From: Gnetum montanum
Lineage: Eukaryota; Streptophyta; Gnetopsida; Gnetales; Gnetaceae
NCBI GenBank assembly: GCA_015680685.1
Contig: MNCI01023672.1
Location: 71,467-135,466, forward strand
DNA: 64,000 bases
Direction of reading: 5' to 3'
The stretch's first letter is position 1. Every line of letters starts with the position of its first letter. Of this stretch, positions 35,960 through 47,169 are shown one piece after another. The notes under the pieces were generated by a model. The model was not told the origin of the DNA and ran no database searches. It saw only the letters and a list, made by a program, of their open reading frames with translations. Made by a program: the position numbers and the translations under genes.

Positions 35960-36480
35960 TTATGTGGTTGCTACATATAGGCATCTTTGGTTCAAAGTTT
36001 TGTGGGCACACCTGTTACATGGAGGCATTTCCTCCATGTCATCACCCAATGAATCACTGTATGTGATGCATGAAACTTTCCTCTTCTCGATCTTTACACA
36101 AATGTTTATCTTAGATATTTCCAAGGAAAGATCGTAGATCCTAAGGCATGCATCTACTGTACTTAGCCATGCCCTTCCCATTATAATTGGGAAGTCCCCA
36201 TTGTTGTTGTTAATGTCGATCACTAGAAAATCAGTTGGGTAGGACCAACCACACACAATGGTAATGATGTCCTCCACCAATCCCAAGGGAATGATGATGG
36301 ACTGGTCTACCAACTCTAATTGAATGTTGCTCTTCCTAAGTTGGGGTAGGTTCCAGGTGTGATACATCTCTCATGAAATTAAGTTGACTTCGGAACTTGA
36401 GTCAAGAAGAGACCTATGTGGTTCATTTCTAGCAATCTGTAAATAAATTAAGGGGTTCCTACGGTCAGTTAGTTTCTTGG
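35960..36480 (-). pseudogene. Protease of element B
   Basis: Same frame as gag of element B. The active site has decayed to LLDSSSEVNLIS (Gly to Ser beside the catalytic Asp), and the second hallmark GDFPIIMGRAWLST is intact. A stop follows the active-site segment. As in element A, nothing like RT follows. Confidence 0.75.
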
Positions 36481-38916
36481 AAAGGTGGCCTACCTTGATC
36501 TAGTCAGTTACGGTATGCATTAACATAACCATATGCGTTACGCTTTGTTGGACTGAAGGGTGCTCTAAAGTGTTAGATGGTGGAGGAGTGTACATGGGCC
36601 CAACCGCTTGTTGTTGCGAGAGTTTGTCTAGGCTTTTGGATCTGAAGTAGGGTCTTCTCTTTTTACAGTTGTCAGAACCAGCAACAAGTTGGATATTTAC
36701 AACTCTTGTAGCATGACGTTGCTGTGGTTGAGGAGGAAGTTCCCCTTGCATTGTTGGAGCAGGAGGTGTTATGAGAACTACTATTGGTGGAAGAGGTGCG
36801 AATGGATTAGGAGGATGGTGTGGGTATGGAGTGTCTCCTGGAGGAGAAGGAGTCCTTTTGAAGTACTCCTAAACTTGGTAGTGATGGTTGGGGGTTGTGT
36901 GACTCATAGAGTCACTTGGAGAAATCGGCTGCTACACATAATAACCATATGGATCAGGCTGCCAATAAGGGTACTGATGTTTCAGCGATGGCATCCCCCA
37001 TGACTGTGGGTATTGCCACTATTGATGCTGTCTGATGGGCTGTGGTGGAGTTCCACTTGGATAATACGTTAGTGGTTGGTGGAACTGCCTTGGGTTACCT
37101 TGTGGATAAGGTAACCTTCGGTGTGTTTTCCATTGGTTGAGTCTTGGATTAAGCGCATACACCCTAGACTCTTGTAGATGTGAGATAATGGGGCAACATC
37201 CCTTAAGATGATCATAGTGGTAGATCTTACATCCACCATCATCATCTATTTCAGAGTCCACAGCCACATCGAAGTTAGTGATTTTCCCCTTACCCTTGTT
37301 ATGTGCAGGGCTTAAATCTCTCCACTTTTTCTTACCTTTGTCACTACTTTTTTCTACCTTAGACTCTTCTACAATTTTTAAGATAGTTTCAATTTTAGAG
37401 TTTAAAGAACTCCCTACGTCATCTACCTTAGCCACTATTTCTGTTGTTAATTTTTGGATCGGCAAGGTTTTCCGGTTCACCAACTCTTCGATTGGTAACT
37501 CATCCTCTTCATCACAAAATTTCACTCCCTTCTTTCGAAGGGAGAGATCGTGGTTGTATGCTTCTGCACTTTCCATTTTCCATAGCTCACCCTCTTCTTT
37601 TGCTACTTGTTCCAACAAGCTACGTACTTCATGGGCTCTAAGTTGTGAGAGTCTCCCTTGGGCGTAAGTTCCAAGGGTTTGTCTAGTTTCATGCCTTAGC
37701 CCATCCATGATGTGGCGAAGTTGATCCCTCTGAGCATAACCATGGCCTGAACAATGATGTAACAATGTGTAGTAGCGGGCCATGACAGCATCCAAGGGTT
37801 CATATGTACCTTGTTTCCAACCTTGGATCTACTTACGCAAATTGGACACTCTGGAGTACATCTGATACTTTTCGTTGAACAGTTCTAGCATCGTACTCCA
37901 CCTCCTGATGGTTTCTAGTTCTAGAGACCGGTACCAGCTCTCTGCTTCCTTGGTGAGTGTCCTTGGGAACAACTTAAGTTTTTGCCACTCATTTTCTATA
38001 TTATGCAAGGCATAGGCATCGTGGAATTCCTATAAATGATTTTACGAATCAGCATTGTATCCCCCTTCAAATCGTGGGATATTGTTCATGTCTAATCGTT
38101 TGATCTGACTATCTTTTAAATGCCTTGTGGGAATCCTAACTGCCTCTGTTATGTCAAGCATACTTTCGGTTGCGAGTAGGGGCTCGTCATGATCGTCTCT
38201 TTCATGAAGCCTGTGATGTCTGCGTTGTTCCCTACTCTCCCTACGTCCTTGCCCTTGTCCTCTCTCTTGACTTTCCAGTTGAGGTATCTCATTTTTCTTA
38301 CCTTTATCCTCACCTTTATGTTCATGGTGGCTACAGCTAGATGTGGAAGGAGAGGGTGAGTGATGGGATGAAGGAGAAGAAGAAGGGGAACCATTGCCAT
38401 GACAATGTTTCTTGCCTTCTCTTTGGCTGCTATGGCCTCGATCATGGTGACGATCTAAGTGCCCGTCCTTAGCATAAGTGGTTGTTCCCTCTATGAACAA
38501 TTTCCGTTCATGGGCATCAGAACCAGGGATATGTATCGTTGATTGTAGGTTCTGATACCCAACCTCCTCATCATCGTTAGGAGGGGGAACATCATTTGTT
38601 AAAGAACCCGTGATAAGAGATTCCTCATCTCCTATTTCACTAAGGACATGCAGGATCTTTCCCTTCAATAGTGCATGTTGACTCTCCTGCTTTAAGTCTC
38701 TCATACGTTGGGCATCTGTGGGATAATAATCCCTCATGTCAAAGTCTTCCGCAATGTATTCAGCATATAGTTCTTGCATGCTAATCTATGCCAAGGCACG
38801 GAAAAGCATGCGAGAGATTGCTTGGTCTGGGGGTAACACAATGTTACATTGCAAATCTCTCCACCACAGCTATTCATCCTAATTGAGAATAAAAGAAAAA
38901 TTAGGGATATACTCAT
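36481..38916 (-). pseudogene. gag of element B
   Basis: From 38779 down to the protease it is a single frame interrupted only by stops; one frameshift lies upstream near 38800, and the MSSSS start seen in A and D has been lost. The 38042-38779 segment is highly charged with a Ser/His/Pro tract and an Arg/Glu-rich stretch. The capsid part (37019-38040) carries FNEKYQMYSRVSN, HHCSGHGYAQRDQL and GLRHETRQTLGTYAQGRL. The short Cys/His motif CKIYHYDHLKGCC is at 37193-37231, followed by a Pro/Gln/Tyr/His-rich tail. This is the best copy for reading the family's Gag. Confidence 0.85.
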
Positions 38917-39162
38917 CGGGATGAGTATATGTCATCTTATATTGTTTAGGACTTGGCTAATTTTGGTTATGTGTTTTGTGTTGCCAATTGTCTCATGTAT
39001 GGTCCTTAGGTGGTGAGTTACTCTTATGAGAAGAAGGAATTTTTATCGATGTGCTAATTTCACCGTTATATAATTTTTCTCTTTTGATTAACCCAAAGGT
39101 TTGTTAAGGCTCACAATGATGTGAGTGATATCCCTTATGTTCTATTCAGTGCACAAACACTT

Positions 39163-39182
39163 AGTCCCTGGCAACGGCGCCA
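39163..39182 (-). promoter_or_regulatory. Primer-binding site of element B (tRNA-Asp type)
   Basis: TGGCGCCGTTGCCAGGGACT on the minus strand, one base after the 5' LTR. This is the well-known TGGCGCCGTTGCCGGGGA type with one visible difference. Confidence 0.88.
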
Positions 39183-39183
39183 A

Positions 39184-40056
39184 TGATGAGTGGCGAGGTA
39201 CCCCTACACTCAACCATACGAAATGAGCATAGCACATGCAATCCAGTTGAACTCCGCAAACTAAATGCCTACACGCCCCATGGAACACTTGGGGTAAATC
39301 ATTTGTTGTCTTCCCAGACTTACTTGTAGTTGTCACGGTGTATGGTTAAGTAAGTCCAAGGTATATGATTTTTATAGTATTTTATGGTTTTTCTCCTATG
39401 CTATCAAGGTTAAGGGTTGAGAGAGCTAACTAACTCTAACTAAGGACTGTGTCTAAATTAACTAACGTCAACATCCATTCCCACTTACCGTACACACCCT
39501 GAACTATGCAACTGTGGCTACCAAATGCTAATCGTTACTAGGATCACCACACGTAACACACATGCTCAAAGTGGTTGTACTAAGGCACTTAACTAGCCTA
39601 AACGTGATGAGGAGCTGATTCATTAACTAGCCTTACACATCCGTAGATGCTCGTAATCAAGTCGTACTCATGCCGCGCTAATGTAGGTAATGAATAATAG
39701 GTATGAAATTACATGTAATAAAACCTATTCCATGCACTGCAAGGTTTATCCACAAAGCTCATCTTTATTTCCGTACACAACTTGCGTTCAGGTACAAAGC
39801 TGCTCGAATAAAGATCCATTCACTTGGGGCCTCCTACTGCGGGCACATGGAAAATATTCTATCTCTGGAGTGATCAAACTACCAAAGTTTCCCTACTTCT
39901 AGCCTAGGATGGGAAATAAGAGGAGTGTCACCTCTTATTTATAGATTTGGCGGAGGACTGCGATATCGTGTACACAATATCGTAGGGGACAACATGATAG
40001 CGCGTATGCGATATCGCGTACGCGATATCATAGCTTGTGTGAATCGCGTCTCATCA
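39184..40056 (-). repeat. Element B 5' LTR
   Basis: It begins TGATGAGACGCG on the minus strand, with four or more CGATATCG-type palindromes in 39957-40056. The CTATAAATA box is the complement of 39936-39944. Confidence 0.9.
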
Positions 40057-40135
40057 ATATGCTAAGACTTATCACTAAGCTAACATCTCATTGTTCATAA
40101 ATTAGTATTAATGATCAATTATGTCTTTCATAACA

Positions 40136-41340
40136 TGTTAGGAATGAACATTAAAAGTGCTATTAAAGTATTGTTCCTTAGTGCCTAGTGAGGGGAGTTC
40201 AAGTTAGATGAGTAAGTCTTGATGGGCATTTCATTGTAGTTACCTCCTTGAAACTTAAAAGTTTAGAATTTTGATGTAGAATGAAGCTAAAATTATTAGT
40301 AATAAAGATAACATAATGGTATCTTAATCTACAAATTCAAACTAAAACTCTCAATTGCACACACTAGAGATAGTGTAAAATTGCACGTCATGGGTTCCGA
40401 ATTTAAGTCTAGCTTTAACCAATTTGCTTTGTATTTAGGGCCAAAGTTGTATAGTATTTATTTAATGTTATGAGCTCATATAGGATAAAATAAGATTTTT
40501 AAAATATTTTGAACTAATTATGATTAATGAAAAATGTACAATTAATTTGGCTTCAATCACTAAAAAAAGTAATTTTTATTTATTTAGGCCATGGAAACAA
40601 ATATTGTCCATCATGGTAATTATGGCCTCATTCAAATTCTATAATATATAGGCCTTATTTATTGTAATTACTTTAAATATCATAATAATTAAAGACTTAT
40701 GAATTTTTCACTCTGAAGTATTCTCGATCTACTCACAATTCACTTAGTTTTCTAACTTACATTACTCTCATTTAACTTCTAATCTATTTCATATTTTCCA
40801 TTTAATTACCTTTATTCTAAATCAACAAATTGGTATTAGAATTGTAGGTGATAAAAATTCAGAATTTGAAAATGACTTCTAAATAGATATCCAATTGTTA
40901 TTTGAGAATTAAAGGGTCCTAAGAGTTCAACTCATGGACTTGGTCAATGAAAGAATTTCTTAAACATAATGATTGTTAGGAAATCATCTAAAAAGAATTT
41001 GATTTTTTTATGTGTAAATTTTGGATGCATTAACACTTGGAAAAAACTCGTTTGAGGAGACTATTGCCTAGGGTGCCTCCTAGATGGGTATGAAAACTTG
41101 AGAATAGTCTCAGCTAGAGAGGGCCATGTGGCATTCCAAACAAAAGTGAATTAAACTGAAAAATTGGGGATAACTATCTTTGAAATTCAAAAATACAATA
41201 GGTAACTAAAAAAATTAAATTAAAATTTCCCTAGTCCCCCATTGTTGCCATTGGTCCATGCCATCTTGTTGTTGCAAATGCTACCATAGCTAATGCCACT
41301 CATAGCCGTTAGGAGAGGGAGAGAGAGATCTATTTTTCCT
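40136..41340 (+). mobile_element. Probable Ty1/copia 5' end remnant (LTR, primer site, gag start)
   Basis: TGTTAGG at 40136 and AACA at 40824-40827 could bound a 692-bp LTR with a TATAATATATAGG box near 40641. Four bases later TGGTATTAGA (40831-40840) resembles the initiator-Met primer site typical of copia elements. A degraded frame follows with the spacing of a copia Gag N-terminus (SWTWSMKEFLKHND). Beyond about 41050 nothing is recognisable. Element C is inserted at 41350. Tentative. Confidence 0.4.
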
Positions 41341-41349
41341 TTCCACCAG

Positions 41350-42191
41350 TGATGAGTGGTGAGATACCCCTACACTCAACCATACGAATATGAGCATGTA
41401 CACACAATCCAGTCAAACTCTGCAGATGGACTAGTTGTGGTATCTAGATAGTTACACGTTGATCATAATCTACTATCTTCCCACCTAGACTAGTATTTGC
41501 TTTGTCATGTATGGTTTCATCCAGAGTGAGGTGAAGGATGGAATCCTAACTAATGCTACTCCTAGAGATAATGGAAAATAATCTTAACTTAAGCTAATAG
41601 GTAATAAAAAGTGAAATCTAAACTAGCCTAAGTGCGATAAGAATTCGTCCTTAATCATCCATGTGCATCTTGGACCTCGTGTACTACTTCTGGGATTACC
41701 AAGCTTACATCACTCGAGCACTCCTAGATACGCTACTGGGTTACCAAGTAGTTACACTTAAATGTTCATGATTAAGTTGTACTCATTTTGAATTTAATAA
41801 CAGGAATAGTAAATGATGATAAAGAAATATTAATGGAGAAAACAATAAATAACAATTAACAATTGAAGTTATTAAAGGCTAAGTGAATGCTACAATGATG
41901 GAGTAATCTCGATCTTTATTGTCGATCATGTGCATGTCCAAGTACATCACACTTACAATCATCACACTATAGGCATGCACTAGGAAAAGAATGAAAACTA
42001 ATTGAAAAATGATAAAAAGACTCTATCCTAAGAATTACCAACTCCCTTCTTTCATGTGCGCCTAAATGTTGTATTTATAGGCCTACACAGGAATCACAAT
42101 ATCATGTATTCGATATTGTTATCTAGGCTACGATATCATGTACCTGATATCAAGGATCCGCTATCAGGGCCTCGCAAACCATGATTCATCA
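41350..42191 (-). repeat. Element C 3' LTR
   Basis: TGATGAATCATGG start and CACTCATCA end on the minus strand. CTATAAATA is the complement of 42072-42080. GATATC-type repeats occupy 42095-42191. Confidence 0.9.
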
Positions 42192-42206
42192 TACCCCCAT
42201 GACTGA
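42192..42206 (-). promoter_or_regulatory. Polypurine tract of element C
   Basis: TCAGTCATGGGGGTA on the minus strand, identical to those of A and B. Confidence 0.75.
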
Positions 42207-42589
42207 ATAACAACTTGTCCTCGAGTCAGAAAAAATGAGAACGAGTTTAAATGATTACACAGTGGATACGTATGGGATTATTAATTAACTAGGAATTACT
42301 CATGTCGTAATGTGAAATTGAACAAAACAAAATTGGGACACAGACATAAAATTACAAAAAGCAAAAATTTTTGGAACTCATGTGGTTCCTAGCAATGGTG
42401 GATCCTCCATGGGTCTCTTCCCCTTATCTTGTGCTCCAATTTTTGGAAATGGATGTCTCTGAAGGATTGCCTAGAGTTTTTCTTCTTTGGTTTAGGGATC
42501 CTATGCCATTCATGCTGATGCTCCAATGTTTGATGCATTCGGCACCTTCCATGGGCATGATAGTTGTAAGAACATCTAATTGGCCTTGA

Positions 42590-45170
42590 CATACCAAGCT
42601 ACAAACAACCGTTGTTCCTCTTCACAAGCTCTAGTTTTGTCCTTGCATTCTTGGTAGTCTATGAGCCATTGAGCCAAATCTACCATGACATCTTTCTATG
42701 CTTGGTAGCTGGTCTTGACCAACTCTAATTTAGAATTTGCAACTTCTAATTTCTACAATGTCTTCTTGTGTTCAGCAAATTCTATTTCATATTTAGTGTA
42801 AGTGATTGCTACCTGCTCCAATTATATTCTGAGGCATCCTATTATCAACATGGCTAAGTTAGCATACCGCAAGTTTTCCAACTCCATGTACTTCATGAGA
42901 TCTCGTATCTGTAGGTCCTAGCTTTTCAATTCTGCTTGGTGGGAAAAGGCATAAGTATCCAATATGGCCCGTGAATTAGCATTTTGAGCACTGAGAGTGT
43001 TAATATGGGCTTTGGAAATATGGATTTATTTTTCAATCACCTATTTGTACATCCCCACCTAATCTCTGTAATGCTCCTTGAGCTTTTCATGTCGCTTGGC
43101 CTCATTCTGCCACGGGCTTATTTCAATTACCGTCTTTTGATAGATCACACGTACCTCTTCCATTGAGAGGATTATGTTCTCTATGGCCAAGTGATTCATA
43201 TCCTAGTTGATCCTTATTAATTATTCTTGCAATTGTTGAAAATTTTCTTTGAGAACATTCTTTTGTTTTTCTACTATGGTCAACTGGAGATTTTTGGTGG
43301 CAAGGTGTTTATTTTCTTCTTGTGAGGCCTTGAGTGCTTTGGCATGTGCATACATTTGAGCTTGTGCCTTGAAAGTATCCCAATTAGCCTTATCTTTTTC
43401 CTCTTCCACTCTTTTATTCTTTTCCAACAATTTAGTTAACTACTCTATCTAAAAGGATTCTAGCTAATTTGTAGGGATGAATTGGGATGGATCCTGCTAT
43501 GCAGCTTGTAGTGTGACGAGCTTTTCTTGGAGTCTTTTAAACTCCCCCTCTACATGTTTAGCCCTAACCTCTGCCATGACCATCCTCCCTTTGGTAGAAA
43601 TGAGATTTGACTGTGTTGCTATGACATCTTGAGGGATGTCAACCAAGGATGTCATCACTTGTCTTATCTGCAACAACCAATCTAGAACATCCTCATGATC
43701 TGTAGGAGTCATTGAGGGATCAGCCAAGGTTTGAGCATCACGTGCTCTTGTAAAATTTTCTAGTGATATAACAGGGATATTAAATAATTCTTTTATGTGG
43801 TCTATGACCACTTCTACTGCTCCCACTACATCTTGGTGCTACATGACCACTATTATGATGCCTTCACTAGTTTCTAGTTGCACTTGAAAGGATGCAGCAT
43901 TTCCATAGATCTGTTGTGACCAGTGTGATTCCCCTCCTCATATTTTGATGGACACCTTGCCCCATGCATGATCAATTAAGACTATGGATCATACGACATC
44001 ATCAATGACCCTAAAGAGATTGGCTTCATCATGACTTCCTCAACTAACCGATTTAGCGATGGCCTTGAGATGGCTCATCGACAGTCAATAGTCCTATAGC
44101 AGTGGTGGTGGTTGGTCTTGCTAGCCTATAGGTTGTGTGTTAGGCCCTGCTTCCTATTGTTCACTAGACCTTGTGCCTGGAAGTTGGCTAGGCCCTACAA
44201 TTTCAGGTGCAGTGGGCCCCACCTTCTGTTCTTGCTCAAGCTCTAGTGTTTAACCAACACTTTTCCTTGGGGCTAATGGCTTTAGTAACTCAACAAATGA
44301 GGCATTTTGAGCCTTTCTGGGGATGTCATTGGTGTACCCTAGAATTCCAACACATCAGCACAACTTCGTGATTAGGTAGGAAAAAGACAATGTGAACTTC
44401 CCTATCTTACATTCTTCAAACTGCCTTAAAATTTTTGTGAGATATAGTTGGGGTAGGTTGGCATCAACCTTGCCCATCAAGATGGCACTTCCTCTCACTG
44501 CATAGGTAGAAATTTTATTCAATCCTTTTTTTGAAAAAATGTGATATGTGCCAATTTTAAAGTAGATCCTCTCTTCAAGTGTGAGCTTTCCATATGCTTT
44601 ACCTTCCTTGTTGTATGTCCTTTTTAACCATATTTTGCATGCATCTGCATCAGAGTGAGTGGATAGGTGAGCAACCTTGGGTCCTGTATTTAGAATATTC
44701 AACACTTCCAAAATGGCCTTGGTAGAGAAATCAACAAAAATCCCACCAATATTGATGGTGGTGCCTTCTTCCTTGTTGTGCCAAAATTGGTCTAGCTCCC
44801 CTAGGTACCAATCACCACTCTCAAAGAGAACAGGCCATACCCTTTAAGTTGGTCTCTGACTACCTCAAGGGCAAATTCAATTAAAGGTCCAAAATTGAGT
44901 TCCACAATCATAGCTACTAACGTGGACCTTTCATGAATTGCCTGAACACATTTTGTAGACAACGTGAGATGTTGTCCCTGTTCAGGTACCTTGTTGTCTC
45001 CACCTTTAGCATGCCTTGATTGTGCAGTGACAGGAGGTTCTTGATGAATGCTTAATGATTGTGCCTCTTGTTCTGCATGTTCTTCAGGAGGCACTTGGTC
45101 TCTACCTTTCCTTGGTCATATGGATGCACCCTAAGAGTGTCCTCCTTGCTATCCTCTTTTAGGGGCAATC
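42590..45170 (-). pseudogene. ORF2 of element C: plant transposon-protein-like module plus long coiled coil
   Basis: On the minus strand the first part (44801-45094) opens Glu/His/Gln-rich and reaches ELNFGPLIEF; after a frameshift near 44830 it continues with GDWYLGELDQFW, VDFSTKAILEVLN, the RIYFKIGTYHIFSKKG segment, YAVRGSAILMGK and LSFSYLITKLC (44355-44790). From memory this order resembles the 'putative plant transposon protein' domain (PF20167) of plant transposon genes. A long Lys/Glu/Gln-rich coiled coil follows (42590-43830), in pieces. It is on the same strand as gag of C, in the place of pol. Gene G (12540-15245) is a clear homologue. Role unknown: it is not an RT, RNase H or integrase. 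Confidence 0.65.
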
Positions 45171-47169
45171 TACAATCACATGGAACCAATTATTACTAAG
45201 GCTATTTACAAAATTCAATTAATACCTTACTCCTTGTCGTTAATAAATTCATTTCTTTCTTAGTATGATTCAGAGTTAGAGATTTTCATGAAAATCACCC
45301 TAAAAGTTTAATATTGGGCCCAATTTTGATTAGGTGACTCCAAAAAATAATTTTCATGGTATGGGTGAAGAAATAAAATTAAATTGGTAAACATTTCTAT
45401 AATTTTTGAGGTCACTTACCCTTGATAATATCTTTTGGGTAATGAAAAATTTTGAAAAAACTACATGAGACTTGAAGTGTACCCTTCCCCCACGACTAAG
45501 TTAAACACTTCAAGTTTAAGCAATTTCAATCAAAATGAGAATCGAAGCCTTAATGAGCAAGTTATCATTGTTTGAATGATAGGTGTGCAAGCTAGAAAAT
45601 TCGTGGAAGAAAATTTCAACTCCTCTCTCATGAATAGTGAAAAATGACGTTGAAGTATGTTGGGGGGGGGGGGGGGGTTTGTCCATATACATATTTTTTA
45701 TAGACAAAATATCGCGTACCTGCTAGCGTGGACATGATATCAGGTACTCAATATTGTGTCCCTTTGAAAATAGGGTACTTGGAAAAATTGATGAATTTTC
45801 AAATTTCCAAGGGTAAAAATAAAGGATTTAAGGTTAATTTGAATGATCTAGGGTAACATTGAAGAGACCTAAAGGCACTAGAAGTGTAATGAAGTGAAAT
45901 TTTACAATGAAGTCCATGAATAGGATAAGGTAAAAGGACACGTAGTGGTGCACATGAATGTTTGAATTAAAGTGATGATAAAGGGAAAGAAGAGTTTTAC
46001 CAATGCAATACTTGGAGGATGTAAGATGATGTGGTGATGTGCAAAGAGTGCAAATTACAAAAGTTACACAAGTGGGTCCTCCCCAAAGCAGGTTCCTACC
46101 TTTCATGCCCTTAAGTAATTGCACCTAAAAATGTCTATAGGTACTAAAAGGGTTAAATGCAATCTACACCAGTTCCACAAAACACACACATGTAGATACC
46201 ACTATGATGAGGTATGAGTTCTATGCCACATAAGACACAAGTTAGAAATATGTAGATAATGAGGTGAAATGAATTGTAGAAAGGATTTTAGAGATCGGGA
46301 CATGAGGTAACTAACCCTGGGCACAATGAATCCTAAGTGTAGGATGTGATTAATGTCTCATTAGCCCATCACTCCAAAATCAAGACCAAGTTCATTCCTC
46401 TGATTAGTGACATCGCATTGTTTCATCTAATGATGGACAACCATAAGAGCACCATGATAGCAAGGCGTATAATCACTTGGCATTTTGTCCAAGGGAGGAG
46501 TGGTTTGGAATTTCTTTACAGCACATTTGTCTTTGGTCTTTTTTGATGTTTTCTTCTTCTTTTTTTCTTTTCTTCTTCTAGCCGCTTTGGTACTTTGTCC
46601 TTTCGAATAGTGAACCGAAGAAACCGCCAACCTTTAGGTATGGGTGCATGTATTTCGAGTGGAACCCCAAAAATAGCATTAAGGTTCTTTATTGAGTGCC
46701 TTTATTACTCTTACTCCCATTTTTTGTTAGATCTACAAGGACCTTAGTATAACCAAGTTGCATGATAGCACCTACAGATGTTACCAAAGAGAATCCACAA
46801 GTCCCCTTGATGTCACACCTTGACTATTCCCTCTTAGTTCAGCATTTTTCACTCTGGGCCTAATGAATGAAAAATTACTTTAAGTTTTAATGTTGAAAAG
46901 AATATCATCATACCCAGAGTAGAACCTCTTATTAATAAAATGGTTGGGTGGATGTTGTGGGCTCATTGTCCAAATAATTAGTCACCTGAGACTTGATAGC
47001 ATAGAACAACACCTTAACTAATAGGCCACATGAGTATTTTATTCACCAATGAAATTACCCTCAAAAAGATAAAACAAAAAATTAGAAATGAAAAACTAAA
47101 AAAAAAAATTGTAAAATCAGAGAAAAGGAAAAACATTTATTAATTCTACTTGTTAGAATGGAGGATATC
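45171..47169 (-). other. Spacer between gag and ORF2 of element C
   Basis: No conserved frame. It contains a run of 16 G (45662-45677), a CACGACTA variant of the polypurine-like motif (about 45485-45497) and GATATC-like pieces near 45710-45760. A possible splice acceptor, TGATTGTAG, precedes ORF2 at about 45172 on the minus strand. Confidence 0.45.

Larger units (their letters stand above)
32861..40056 (-). mobile_element. Element B: Gag-protease-only LTR retrotransposon, complete
   Basis: LTRs of 916 and 873 bp flank it, with target duplication atatg (32856-32860 and 40057-40061). On the minus strand it has a near-perfect tRNA-Asp primer site, gag, protease, about 2 kb of noncoding DNA and the polypurine tract. 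It is collinear with element A throughout, including the noncoding part, but its gag-protease frame is better preserved. No RT or integrase is present. Confidence 0.92.
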
